Shown here in pieces: positions 1-6,694 of a stretch of DNA of 33,369 bases. A program made the position numbers and the translations under genes. The notes beneath the pieces were generated by a model. It was not told where the DNA came from and did not search any database. It was given only the letters and a program-made list of their open reading frames with translations. The stretch is from NCBI GenBank assembly GCA_902798105.1, contig CADBVG010000034.1, forward strand, positions 1-33,369, written 5' to 3'. This DNA comes from an uncultured Eubacteriales bacterium (GTDB lineage: Bacteria; Bacillota; Clostridia; Christensenellales; Aristaeellaceae). Numbering within the stretch: position 1 is the first letter of the stretch; each line of letters begins with the position of its first letter.

Positions 1-199
1 CCGACAAGCCCAAGGGCTTGTCGCCTTGGAACAATGCAAGCATTTTCCGGGAAATCCACCTTCCCCAAAGAGGCGGAAATCCTGAGGGATTTCCGGTTTT
101 GCCATAGGCGAAACTGATTTTTCAATTTCGCAGGACTTGAAAAATCACCGGGGAAGGCTACTTTTGGACGCCTCGGCAATAGCTCGCCAAATCGGAATC
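1..199. repeat. Partial copy of the CCTTCCCC-type dispersed element (truncated by window start)
   Basis: Positions 28-66 carry a 39-bp segment identical to positions 12743-12781 and, in reverse complement, to 28669-28707. Around it are the foldback GGAAATCC/GGGATTTCC at about 75-95, a GGGGAAGGCT arm near 150-160, and a degenerate right terminus CGCCAAATCGGAATCC at about 185-200 that resembles the CAAATCAGAATTTG terminus of the other copies. No coding potential is evident. The left end lies outside the window. Confidence 0.75.
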
Positions 200-212
200 C
201 GTAGAGCGTTGT

Positions 213-234
213 AAGGGCAACGCCGCCCCTACAG
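213..234. repeat. Short GCCGCCCCTAC palindromic repeat
   Basis: An imperfect inverted repeat (GTAAGGGC...GCCCCTAC) with the GCCGCCCCTAC end also seen at 21098-21108 and, in variant form, at 2779-2790. It fits a small dispersed REP-like family in this genome. It sits between the truncated element at 1-199 and the tcdA terminator. The stretch 235-344 has no supported gene; it is GC-rich and contains only short local hairpins. Confidence 0.45.
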
Positions 235-344
235 TTGATTTGTTTCTTCGGGGCCATACCCCGCCCTTCTATTTCGCCAGTTCAAGCGGGCACACCCCCG
301 CGAGGAGGACACAAGCCCCAGGCGAAAGCTGGGTTAATCCTTCC

Positions 345-369
345 AAAGCGCCCTTCGCCGGGCGCTTTT
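345..369 (-). terminator. Intrinsic terminator of tcdA (symmetric, may act both ways)
   Basis: AAAGCGCCC and GGGCGCTTT form a 9-bp perfect stem with a 6-nt loop, starting 2 bp past the tcdA stop codon. A T-run follows on the plus strand (366-369). On the minus strand the stem itself ends in TTT. It most likely ends tcdA transcription. Confidence 0.75.
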
Positions 370-371
370 GT

Positions 372-1094
372 TCATACCCCCGCCAGCGTCCGCACCACCT
401 CCGCGGCGATGGCCAGGCCCATGGCGGGCGGCACGAAGGCGGTGCTGCCGGGGATGCTGCGGCGGGGATGGGCGGCGTCCTCCGGGGGCAGCTCGCCCCG
501 GGGCGGGGCGGGCGGTTCGGTGGACCAAGCCACCTTCAGGTGGGCAATGCCCCGCTTGCGCAGCTCCCGGCGCATCACCCGGGCCAGCGGGCACACCGAG
601 GTCTTGCTGATGTCGGAGATCACCAGCTTTGTGGGGTCCAGCTTGTTCCCCGCCCCCATGGCGCTGATGATGGGCACGCCCAGGGCCGTGGCGCGCACGG
701 CCAGCTCCAGCTTGGCGGCGACGGTGTCCACGGCGTCCACGATATAGTCGTAGACGGACAGATCCACCCCGTCGGCGTTCTCGGGCACGTAAAACATGCG
801 GTGCTTTACCACGCGGGCACCCGGCGCGACGGCTGCGACGCGCTCGGCCATGGCATCCACCTTGGCCATGTCCAGGGTGTGGACGGTGGCGACGGCCTGG
901 CGGTTCAGGTTGGTCAGGCTCACCACGTCGTCGTCGAACAGGTCCAGCGCGCCGACGCCGCTGCGGGCCAGCGCCTCCGCCGCGCTGCCCCCCACCCCGC
1001 CCAGGCCGAACACCGCCACGCGGGCCTTCGCCAGACGTTCCATGCCTTCCTCGCCCAACAGCAGCCGGGTCCGGGAAAACTGGTTCGCTTCCAT
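372..1094 (-). CDS. tcdA: tRNA threonylcarbamoyladenosine dehydratase-like ThiF/E1 family protein
   Basis: This 240-aa protein belongs to the ThiF/MoeB/E1-like adenylating family and best matches TcdA (CsdL/YgdL). TcdA uses ATP to dehydrate and cyclise t6A to ct6A at tRNA position 37. The N-terminus reads MEANQFSRTRLLLGEEG, followed by the nucleotide-binding loop GLGGVGG (about residues 28-34) and the DLFDDD acidic strand that contacts ATP. A late CPLARVMRRELRKRG segment with its cysteine is typical of TcdA. The start at 1094 was chosen because AGGGAGG lies 8 nt upstream and the family N-terminus begins there; the open frame continues upstream to 1544 only by chance. A TATAAT-like -10 lies at 1137-1142 (minus). 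It is divergent from the small protein gene at 1255. The exact tRNA activity is inferred from family resemblance. Confidence 0.88.
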   Translation of the reverse strand: MEANQFSRTRLLLGEEGMERLAKARVAVFGLGGVGGSAAEALARSGVGALDLFDDDVVSLTNLNRQAVATVHTLDMAKVDAMAERVAAVAPGARVVKHRMFYVPENADGVDLSVYDYIVDAVDTVAAKLELAVRATALGVPIISAMGAGNKLDPTKLVISDISKTSVCPLARVMRRELRKRGIAHLKVAWSTEPPAPPRGELPPEDAAHPRRSIPGSTAFVPPAMGLAIAAEVVRTLAGV

Positions 1095-1191
1095 ATATAG
1101 CCTCCCTCTGGCGTTACATCGCCACGGTTTTGCCAGATTATAACCCATCCGTATTAAGCGCGTTCGCAAACCCCACCCCGCAATGAAAAAC

Positions 1192-1220
1192 TTGCAATCC
1201 CCACCGACAAGGGGTATAAT
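1192..1220 (+). promoter_or_regulatory. Sigma-A promoter of the 79-aa protein gene
   Basis: TTGCAA (1192-1197), 17-bp spacer, TATAAT (1215-1220). Transcription would start near 1227, just ahead of the AAAGGAG ribosome binding site at 1237-1243. This fixes the downstream start at 1255 rather than the in-frame upstream ATG at 1183. Confidence 0.8.
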
Positions 1221-1254
1221 GATTCCAGCCAATTCGAAAGGAGCGCAAATTGCC

Positions 1255-1494
1255 ATGGATATCCAGAAAATCATCGCGGACGTCGTCGCCAAACTGACCA
1301 GCAACCCCGACCTCATCAAGAGCTTCCTCAGCAACCCCGTACAGCTGCTGGAGAAAACCTTCGGCATCGACCTGCCCGACGACCAGATCAACAAGGTCAT
1401 CGAGGGCGTCAAGGGCCAGATCGACCTGAGCAAGTTCGACCTGAAGGACGCCGCCGGCCTGCTGGGCAAGATCAAGGGCTTCATGGGCAAGTAA
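1255..1494 (+). CDS. Small conserved-looking 79-aa protein of unknown function
   Basis: I do not recognise a named family with confidence. The 79-aa product starts MDIQKIIADVVAKLTSN, contains a FLSNPVQLLEKTFGIDLP segment near residues 22-39, and ends with a glycine-rich GLLGKIKGFMGK tail. It is predicted mostly helical, charged and cytosolic, with no signal peptide. Similar short proteins, with a helical N-terminus and a LLGKIKxxxGK tail, are common in Clostridia. The NPxxLLExxxGIxLP pattern also loosely recalls Nif11/NHLP leader peptides, but no double-glycine cleavage site, core peptide or modification enzyme is nearby. Start chosen from AAAGGAG at 1237-1243 and a strong promoter just upstream. 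It is a single-gene transcript, closed by the 1527-1583 terminator. Confidence 0.8.
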   Translation: MDIQKIIADVVAKLTSNPDLIKSFLSNPVQLLEKTFGIDLPDDQINKVIEGVKGQIDLSKFDLKDAAGLLGKIKGFMGK

Positions 1495-1526
1495 GGCTTC
1501 GCCGACGCAAAGCATAGGATTCTTCG

Positions 1527-1583
1527 CTTCGCCCGGGATGGCACCCATTCAAGCGGTCGCCATCCCGGGCGAAGTGTTTTTTT
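1527..1583 (+). terminator. Strong intrinsic terminator after the small protein gene
   Basis: A 16-bp perfect stem (CTTCGCCCGGGATGGC at 1527-1542 pairing with 1559-1574) with a 16-nt loop, followed by TGTTTTTTT. It lies 32 bp past the stop codon. Confidence 0.9.
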
Positions 1584-1605
1584 GTGTCGGGAGGGAGAGG
1601 GGGAG

Positions 1606-1642
1606 ATTCTGATTTATCGAGCTGTGCTCGATAAATCAGAAT
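1606..1642. repeat. ATTCTGATTTATCG palindrome, type A, copy 1
   Basis: A perfect 17-bp inverted repeat (1606-1622 and 1626-1642) around a TGT loop. Its arm ATTCTGATTTATCGAGC recurs at 5987-6027 and 26018-26057; a sister form with TTTGTCGC arms occurs at 5141, 24076 and 25873. It is the first part of the larger element running to about 1802. Confidence 0.9.
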
Positions 1643-1802
1643 TGAGTGATTAGTGGTTAGTGGCTAGTGACTAGTGGTGGAGCAAATCCCTACGGGATTT
1701 ATTTGATTCAATGGGAACGGCAGAGGTTTCAACGTTTCTCGGTCCTTTTATCAAAAGAAATCCGCAAGGATTTCCTCCTTCACTAGCCACTAATCACTGG
1801 TT
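1643..1802. repeat. TAGTGG-type element attached to the type A palindrome (long copy)
   Basis: Its ends are inverted (GAGTGATTAGTGGTTAGTGG at 1643-1662 against CCACTAATCACTGG near 1788-1801), and it contains small hairpins such as GAAATCC-GCAA-GGATTTC. The reverse complement of 25912-26017 matches it closely, including the join to the type A palindrome. The copy here has roughly 60 bp extra between the left end and ACGTTTCTCGG. It contains no ORF of note, so it is a non-autonomous dispersed repeat. Within 1495-1959 the remaining sequence holds only the terminator and the metal-transporter control region. Confidence 0.85.
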
Positions 1803-1894
1803 GTTTAACCGACAAGCGTGCATTTGCATATAGTATCGGTGTAAGGAAAACCCGGGGGCATCCATCCGCAAAAAGTTCTCACGAATTAACAGAA

Positions 1895-1929
1895 GTTAGA
1901 TATATCTAACTAAAGAAAGGTGATATACT
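1895..1929 (+). promoter_or_regulatory. Promoter and 16-bp operator-like palindrome of the ZIP transporter gene
   Basis: GTTAGATATATCTAAC (1895-1910) is a perfect 16-bp palindrome. It ends 13 bp before a TATACT -10 box (1924-1929), so it covers the expected -35 position, where no good -35 hexamer is seen. The TTAG...CTAA layout resembles operators of DtxR/MntR/IdeR-type metalloregulators. Binding there should block RNA polymerase. The regulator assignment is an inference; the palindrome itself is certain. Confidence 0.7.
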
Positions 1930-1959
1930 GTCCCCATCAAAACCAAGGGAGGTTTGAGT

Positions 1960-2742
1960 ATGAATATGGAGGTTGTTCGGGGCATATTGATCCCCTTTGT
2001 GGGCACATCGCTGGGCGCGGCGTGCGTATTCTTCATGCGGGGCAGGCTGAACGCCATGGTGCAGCGGGCACTGACGGGGTTTGCCGCGGGGGTGATGGTG
2101 GCGGCATCGGTGTGGAGCCTGCTGCTGCCCGCCATTGAACAGAACAACGGCATGGGGCCGATGGCCTTCCTGCCCGCCGCGGTGGGCTTCTGGGTGGGCG
2201 TGCTGTTCCTGCTGCTGCTGGACAAGGTGGTCCCCCACCTGCACGCGGGTCTGAATGAGGAGGAGGGCCCGCGCAACACCCTGGCCCGGACCACGAAGCT
2301 GGTGCTGGCGGTGACGATCCACAACCTGCCCGAGGGCATGGCCGTGGGCGTGGTGTACGCGGGGCTGCTCCAGGGCCAGGCGGGCATCACCGCCGCCGGT
2401 GCGCTGGCCCTGGCGCTGGGCATCGCGATACAGAACTTCCCCGAGGGCGCAATCATCTCCATGCCCCTGCGGGCAGAGGGTACCGGCAAGGGCAAGGCGT
2501 TCCTGTACGGCGTGCTCTCCGGGGCGGTGGAGCCGGTGGGGGCGCTGCTGACCATCTGGTTTTCATCGCTGGTGGTGCCCGCACTGCCCTACATGCTCGC
2601 ATTCGCCGCCGGCGCGATGATCTACGTGGTGGTGGAGGAGCTGATCCCCGAAACCCAGGCCGGGGCCCACTCCAACCTGGGCACGCTGATGTTCGCCCTT
2701 GGCTTCACGGTGATGATGGCGCTGGATTGCGCGTTGGGATGA
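1960..2742 (+). CDS. ZIP family divalent metal transporter (GufA/ZIP11-like)
   Basis: A 260-aa polytopic membrane protein with about eight hydrophobic segments, matching the ZIP family that moves Zn, Fe or Mn into the cytoplasm. The metal-path signatures are HNLPEG (about residues 121-126, TM4) and QNFPEG (about 158-163, TM5), plus SGAVEPVG and VVEELIPE later on. QNxPEG in TM5 is typical of the GufA/ZIP11 branch rather than ZupT proper. Start at 1960: AAGGGAGG lies 7 nt upstream; a TTG two codons earlier is less likely. A palindromic operator overlaps its promoter, which suggests metal-responsive repression. It is monocistronic and convergent with the ArsC-like gene. Confidence 0.9.
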   Translation: MNMEVVRGILIPFVGTSLGAACVFFMRGRLNAMVQRALTGFAAGVMVAASVWSLLLPAIEQNNGMGPMAFLPAAVGFWVGVLFLLLLDKVVPHLHAGLNEEEGPRNTLARTTKLVLAVTIHNLPEGMAVGVVYAGLLQGQAGITAAGALALALGIAIQNFPEGAIISMPLRAEGTGKGKAFLYGVLSGAVEPVGALLTIWFSSLVVPALPYMLAFAAGAMIYVVVEELIPETQAGAHSNLGTLMFALGFTVMMALDCALG

Positions 2743-2763
2743 GGGGAAACGGATAAAGAAATT

Positions 2764-2790
2764 GCAGGGGTGGCGCATCGCCGCCCCTGC
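2764..2790. terminator. Bidirectional hairpin between convergent genes
   Basis: GCAGGGGTGGCG and CGCCGCCCCTGC pair over 12 bp (one G-T wobble) with a 3-nt loop. It is the only strong hairpin in the 54 bp between the convergent ZIP and ArsC-like stop codons. The minus-strand exit is AATTTCTTT, a fair U-tract. It also resembles the GCCGCCCCTAC repeat family, so it may be a REP copy serving as a terminator. Confidence 0.55.
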
Positions 2791-2796
2791 ATCATA

Positions 2797-3153
2797 TTAC
2801 CGTTGTTCTTCCTTCTGCCAGCGCTCGTAGGCCTCCGGGCAATACCCAACGGCGGCCTTTTTGCCGTTGCGCACGATGGGCTGGCGCAGCACTTGCGGGT
2901 GCTCCAGCAGCGCGTCCTCCTTCTGGGACGGGGCGGTGTACTTCACCAGGGCCAGGGCGTCCCGGTCCCGGGCGTCCTCGTCCAGCAGCGCGTCGATACC
3001 GCCGCAGGCCTGGGCCACGCTGCGCAGCTCGCCCTTGCTGATGCCCTTGTCCAGCAGGTCGATCACCTGGGCCTTGATGCGGCGCTCCTTGAACCAGCGC
3101 TCGGCCTTGCGGGTATCGGCGCTCTTTTTCGTTCCGAAGATCTGTATGTTCAT
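2797..3153 (-). CDS. ArsC/Spx-like thioredoxin-fold protein lacking the N-terminal cysteine
   Basis: A 118-aa protein with the arsenate reductase (ArsC/YffB/Spx) fold: N-terminal strand and helix MNIQIFGTKKSADTRKAERW, a middle LLDKGISKGELRSV helix, and the cis-proline region LRQPIVRNGKKAAVGY followed by CPEAYERW. Family members normally have the catalytic or CxxC cysteine near residue 11 (for example GxKKC), but here it is Ser11. The remaining cysteines are in QACGG and GYCPE. Arsenate reduction by the usual mechanism is therefore unlikely. The start overlaps the stop of the Na/Pi cotransporter gene (ATGA, 3150-3153), so the two are translationally coupled. A link to phosphate or arsenate handling is inferred only from that coupling. 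Confidence 0.82.
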   Translation of the reverse strand: MNIQIFGTKKSADTRKAERWFKERRIKAQVIDLLDKGISKGELRSVAQACGGIDALLDEDARDRDALALVKYTAPSQKEDALLEHPQVLRQPIVRNGKKAAVGYCPEAYERWQKEEQR

Positions 3154-4970
3154 GCGCTCCCCTCCCCGGCGTTCAGCAGCGCAAAGTAGTGGTCGTGGGC
3201 CGCCTCGTATTCCCGGTTGAAGGCCTCGTCCTTGCCGGAATGCAGGCGGGAGACGTAGTCGTGGATCTCATGCTTGATCTCCGGCCTGACCCGGGCGATG
3301 GTGAACACGCCCACGTTGGAGCATATATCCGAGATGCGCTCGATGTCGGAGAGCATGTTCAAAAATTCCGTGCCGGCCAGCACCGAGCACTGGTGCAGCC
3401 GCAGGCGCTCCAGGTGGTTCTGGCGCAGGGCGTTGACCATGTCGTCCACGACCTCCTCCAGGGGCTCGATGTGGGCGGCGGCCTTGGCGTCGCACTTTTC
3501 AAAGGTTCGGCCGGTGTAGTTCAGCACCGCCCGCAGCAGGTCGCGCACCACGGCCAGCTCCTTCAGCGCGGTTTCGGAGAAGCTCACGCCCGCCTTGTTC
3601 ATCTCCTCGGCGTCCTCGCCGATGTTCATGGCGTGGTCGCCAAGGCGCTCGAATTCAGAGATGGTGGAATAGTAGTGGTTCATGACCTCCGAATGATCAT
3701 CCGAAGTGATGTGGGCCGAGATCTGCATCAGGTAGCCGCTGACCCGGTCCGCCATGGTGTCCAGGGCGTCCTCATCCCCGCGGATGCGAACCATGAGGTC
3801 GGCGTCGAAGGCGTTGACCACGTCAAAGGCGCGGTAGATGTTGCACTCCGCTACCCGGAACATCTCCATCAGCACGTCGTAGCAGGCGTTGAATGCCAGG
3901 CCAGGGGTGGCCAGGAACACGGGGTTCAGGCCGTCCAGCACCCGCAACTCCTGGGCCCGGGGCGAGGCCAGGGCCTCGGCGGGCTCGTCCTTCACCAGCT
4001 TCAGGCTCAGCTTCTCGAACAATCCCATCGCCGGAAGCAGCAGCAGCGCGCTGGCAAGATTGAACACGGTGTTGACATTGGCGATGTCACCCGAATGAAC
4101 CGTCTTGCTCCAAAGCGCATCCAACAGGCCCATCCTGTGGGCAATGCTCACGCCAATCAGTATCAACGCCGTCTTGCCCAGGTTATACAGAATGTTCGCC
4201 ACACCGACACGCTTGGAATCAGGCTTCGCGCCGATGTTGCAAACGATGGCGGTGGTCACGCAGTCGCCCAGGTAAATACCCATCAACACCGGATAGACGG
4301 CGTTAAAGGTCAGTACACCTGACATGGAGAACGCCTGCAATATGCCGATAGAAGCCGAAGAACTTTGCAGAACGAAGGAAACCGCCAGGCCAACGAGATA
4401 ACCGATCAGGGGGTTCTCTCCCAAACGGGAAAACAAAACCTCTACGATACCGGATTCCGTCAATGAACTGACCGCGTCAGTCATGTTCATCAGGCCGGTA
4501 AACAGTATGCCGAAGCCTATTATAATCCGCCCGATCTTGTCCTGGCCCTTCTTGCTCATGATCAGCGCGATGCCAATGATCAACGCCAGCGGAGCCAGCG
4601 TGGAGGGTTTGAAGAACTCCAGCACCGAAGCGCCGCCCCCTGATGCGTTCAGATCCAGCAGGCGGATGATCTGGCCGGTGACCGTGGTGCCCACGTTCGC
4701 GCCGATGATGATGCCCAGGGACTGGTGCAGCGAGATGATACCCGCGCCCACCAGGCCCGACGTGATCACGATGGTGGCCGTGGAGGACTGGATTACCGCC
4801 GTCATGACCAGGCCCAGCAGGAATGCCTTGAGAGGTGTGCCCGTGACCCGCTCCATGACCCGCTTCAGCGCGCCCGAGGAGCTCTCCTTCAGGCCATCCC
4901 CCATCATGCGCATACCGTAGAGGAACATGGCCAGGCCGCCGAACAGTGAGATGAGATTGAATATGTTCAT
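3150..4970 (-). CDS. Na/Pi cotransporter family protein with C-terminal PhoU-like domain
   Basis: A 606-aa protein of the NptA/YjbB type. Two inverted Na/Pi-cotransporter repeats carry the hallmark QSSTAT (about residues 61-66) and QSSSAS (about 202-207) motifs, with GANVGTT and LGDCVTT as the paired helix motifs. About eight to nine membrane helices are followed by a helical PhoU-like cytosolic domain (about 345-590) with HITSDDHSEVMNHY and EFERLGDHAMNIGE, the typical PhoU signature. YjbB-type proteins with PhoU domains are linked to phosphate export or low-affinity exchange. Start at 4970 agrees with the family N-terminus (FNLISLFGGLAMFLYGM); the upstream ribosome binding site GGGGTAAG is weak. 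Transcribed with the ArsC-like gene. Direction of phosphate transport cannot be told from sequence. Confidence 0.93.
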   Translation of the reverse strand: MNIFNLISLFGGLAMFLYGMRMMGDGLKESSSGALKRVMERVTGTPLKAFLLGLVMTAVIQSSTATIVITSGLVGAGIISLHQSLGIIIGANVGTTVTGQIIRLLDLNASGGGASVLEFFKPSTLAPLALIIGIALIMSKKGQDKIGRIIIGFGILFTGLMNMTDAVSSLTESGIVEVLFSRLGENPLIGYLVGLAVSFVLQSSSASIGILQAFSMSGVLTFNAVYPVLMGIYLGDCVTTAIVCNIGAKPDSKRVGVANILYNLGKTALILIGVSIAHRMGLLDALWSKTVHSGDIANVNTVFNLASALLLLPAMGLFEKLSLKLVKDEPAEALASPRAQELRVLDGLNPVFLATPGLAFNACYDVLMEMFRVAECNIYRAFDVVNAFDADLMVRIRGDEDALDTMADRVSGYLMQISAHITSDDHSEVMNHYYSTISEFERLGDHAMNIGEDAEEMNKAGVSFSETALKELAVVRDLLRAVLNYTGRTFEKCDAKAAAHIEPLEEVVDDMVNALRQNHLERLRLHQCSVLAGTEFLNMLSDIERISDICSNVGVFTIARVRPEIKHEIHDYVSRLHSGKDEAFNREYEAAHDHYFALLNAGEGSA

Positions 4971-5087
4971 GCTTACCCCGTTATAATATTCTGTTTTATC
5001 GGTCCAAATATATGTTATCGCAACAGGTACACAGAAGCAACATATAATGTGTTATGTTTTTCATAGGCAACAATGATTGGCAGAGAA

Positions 5088-5116
5088 TTTACACCGCATC
5101 GGTTTTCGTGTATAAT
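5088..5116 (+). promoter_or_regulatory. Promoter of the permease/ATPase operon
   Basis: TTTACA (5088-5093), 17-bp spacer, TATAAT (5111-5116), close to the sigma-A consensus. The transcript would start near 5123 and have a leader of about 100 nt that contains the complete type G palindrome at 5141-5178. Confidence 0.8.
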
Positions 5117-5140
5117 GGGGGCAGGATCTCAGGCAGTTAT

Positions 5141-5178
5141 AAATTCTGATTTGTCGCCCCAGCGACAAATCAGAATTT
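5141..5178. repeat. ATTCTGATTTGTCG palindrome, type G, in the operon leader
   Basis: A perfect 17-bp inverted repeat (AAATTCTGATTTGTCGC at 5141-5157, complement at 5162-5178) with a CCCA loop. It lies between the promoter and the permease start, so it will be transcribed as a strong hairpin about 44 nt ahead of the start codon. Confidence 0.9.
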
Positions 5179-5221
5179 GCCCGACTGAACCACAACAATA
5201 CACGGTATCGGTATAACAGGT

Positions 5222-5995
5222 ATGATGATGAAAAAAGAGAACACAACCCGCCCGCTTCGACTCGCACTGGCGGCGCTGTTCTGGGTGGCCGCATGGCAGG
5301 TCGTGGCGATGGCCGTGGGCCAGGGCATACTGCTGGCCTCCCCGGTGGACACGCTGGCGCGGCTGGTGGCGCTGGTACAGACCGGCGGCTACTGGCGCTC
5401 GGTGCTTTTCACGCTGTGCCACATCCTGGCGGGCTACGCGCTTGCCTCGGCGGCGGGCATCGCACTGGCAACCCTGGCTGCGCGATACGCCCCAGTGGCG
5501 GACCTGCTCGCGCCGCTGCTGTCGGCCATGCGGTCGGTGCCTGTGGCCTCCTTCGTGATCGCGGCGCTGATCTGGGTGCCCTCCCGGCGGCTTAGCCTGT
5601 TGATCGTGGCAGTGATCGTGCTGCCCGTGGTATACGCCGGTACGCTGGACGGCCTGCGGCAGATCGATCCCCGGCTGACGGAGATGGCAAGGGTGTTCCA
5701 CATGCCCCGACTAAACCGACTGCGCTGCGTGGCGCTGCCCGCGCTGATGCCCAGCCTGACCTCGGCGCTGTCGGTAGCCATGGGCCTGGCCTGGAAATCC
5801 GGCGTTGCCGCGGAAGTCATTGGCATCCCCGGCGGCTCCATCGGTGAAAAGCTGTACAAGGCCAAGGTGTACCTGGCCACCCCCGACCTGTTCGCGTGGA
5901 CCCTGACCATCGTGCTCATCAGCGCGGGATGCGCAAGGCTGTTGCGGATAGGGCTGGGGCGGCTGCAAAGTATATGGGAGAAAGGTAAATTCTGA
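5222..5995 (+). CDS. ABC transporter permease, SsuC/TauC/NrtB-type
   Basis: A 257-aa inner-membrane permease of the nitrate/sulfonate/taurine/HMP (BPD_transp_1) class. It has about six hydrophobic helices, an N-terminal segment ALAALFWVAAWQVVAM, and the EAA-type loop EMARVFHMPRLNRLRCVALPAL (about residues 159-180) that docks onto the ATPase. MRSVPVASFVIAALIWV is typical of the family. Three consecutive ATG codons (5222, 5225, 5228) are possible starts; AACAGG at about 5214-5219 is a weak ribosome binding site and favours the second or third. The last residues GKF and the TGA stop fall inside a type A palindrome (5987-6027). It is partnered with the ATPase at 6051. No substrate-binding protein gene is adjacent, so the substrate is unknown. 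Confidence 0.9.
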   Translation: MMMKKENTTRPLRLALAALFWVAAWQVVAMAVGQGILLASPVDTLARLVALVQTGGYWRSVLFTLCHILAGYALASAAGIALATLAARYAPVADLLAPLLSAMRSVPVASFVIAALIWVPSRRLSLLIVAVIVLPVVYAGTLDGLRQIDPRLTEMARVFHMPRLNRLRCVALPALMPSLTSALSVAMGLAWKSGVAAEVIGIPGGSIGEKLYKAKVYLATPDLFAWTLTIVLISAGCARLLRIGLGRLQSIWEKGKF

Positions 5996-6027
5996 TTTAT
6001 CGAGCCCAGCTCGATAAATCAGAATTT
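5987..6027. repeat. ATTCTGATTTATCG palindrome, type A, between permease and ATPase genes
   Basis: A perfect 19-bp inverted repeat (5987-6005 and 6009-6027) around a CCA loop. The permease stop codon TGA (5993-5995) is part of the left arm, and the ATPase start follows 23 bp after the right arm. It could stabilise or attenuate the two-gene mRNA. Confidence 0.92.
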
Positions 6028-6050
6028 AAGCTCCAAGAAAGGACTCACCC

Positions 6051-6650
6051 ATGGATCTGATCATAGAAGCCCTTCGCAAATCCTACGACGGCCACGTCGT
6101 GCTGGATGGACTGACCCACACCTTCCCCCAGGGCACGCTCACCTGCGTCACGGGACGATCGGGCTGCGGCAAAACCACACTGTTGCGGCTGATCGCCGGA
6201 CTGGAAGCGCCGGACGCGGGCAGCATCGACGGCATCCCGGCAGAGGGTATCGCAATGGTGTTTCAGGAGGACCGGCTGCCACCCCAGCTGTGTGCCGCGG
6301 ACTGCCTGCGCTGCGTGCTGAAGAGAGACTCCCAACGGGAGGCGGCCATCGCCGGCGCCCTGGCAGCGCTGAGCCTGGACCCTGCATCGCCCCAGCCCGT
6401 CCGGGAATTCAGCGGCGGCATGCGGCGGCGGGTCGCCCTGGCCCGTGCGTTGCTGTTTCCCGCCCCGCTGGTGCTGTTGGACGAGCCCTTCAAGGGGCTG
6501 GACGACGACACCCGCAGGCGGGCCGTCGACTTCACCCTGTCGATGCTGGCCGGGCGGACGACCCTGCTGGTCACCCATGATCCCGAGGACATCGCGGATT
6601 TCGGCGGAGCTGTATTGCGCCTGGATAAAGGTCCCGAAATTCGCTCATAA
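6051..6650 (+). CDS. ABC transporter ATP-binding protein (SsuB/TauB-like)
   Basis: A 199-aa ATPase subunit, on the short side for the family. Walker A is GRSGCGKTT (about residues 35-43), the Q-loop is VFQEDRLPP, the signature is FSGGMRRRVALARAL, Walker B is LVLLDEPFKGLD, and the switch histidine is in LLVTHD. All catalytic motifs are present. AAGAAAGGA lies just upstream of the ATG. It energises the permease encoded 55 bp upstream. The C-terminus ends soon after the H-loop, as in SsuB/TauB-type partners. Confidence 0.93.
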   Translation: MDLIIEALRKSYDGHVVLDGLTHTFPQGTLTCVTGRSGCGKTTLLRLIAGLEAPDAGSIDGIPAEGIAMVFQEDRLPPQLCAADCLRCVLKRDSQREAAIAGALAALSLDPASPQPVREFSGGMRRRVALARALLFPAPLVLLDEPFKGLDDDTRRRAVDFTLSMLAGRTTLLVTHDPEDIADFGGAVLRLDKGPEIRS

Positions 6651-6672
6651 CAATTCTACCATGTCAACAAAC

Positions 6673-6694
6673 ACCGGCTTTTTGTCGGTTTTTT
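6673..6694 (+). terminator. Intrinsic terminator of the permease/ATPase operon
   Basis: ACCGGC pairs with GTCGGT (6 bp, one wobble) around a T5 loop and is followed by six T residues. It lies 23 bp past the ATPase stop. Confidence 0.65.

Noticed and set aside
240-369. Small noncoding RNA ending at the 345-369 hairpin on the plus strand
   Set aside because: The hairpin is well explained as the tcdA terminator, no plus-strand promoter was seen, and I could not match the sequence to a known RNA.
235-1100. Overlapping plus-strand frames of 170 and 286 aa
   Set aside because: They run over repeat DNA and the antisense of tcdA, with low-complexity translations.
1095-1544. N-terminal extension of tcdA by 150 residues
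   Set aside because: It crosses the tcdA promoter and the antisense of the small protein gene, and the family N-terminus begins at 1094 after AGGGAGG.
1643-1802. CRISPR array suggested by TAGTGG repeats
   Set aside because: The repeats are short, degenerate and arranged as inverted ends of one element, without regular spacers or cas genes.
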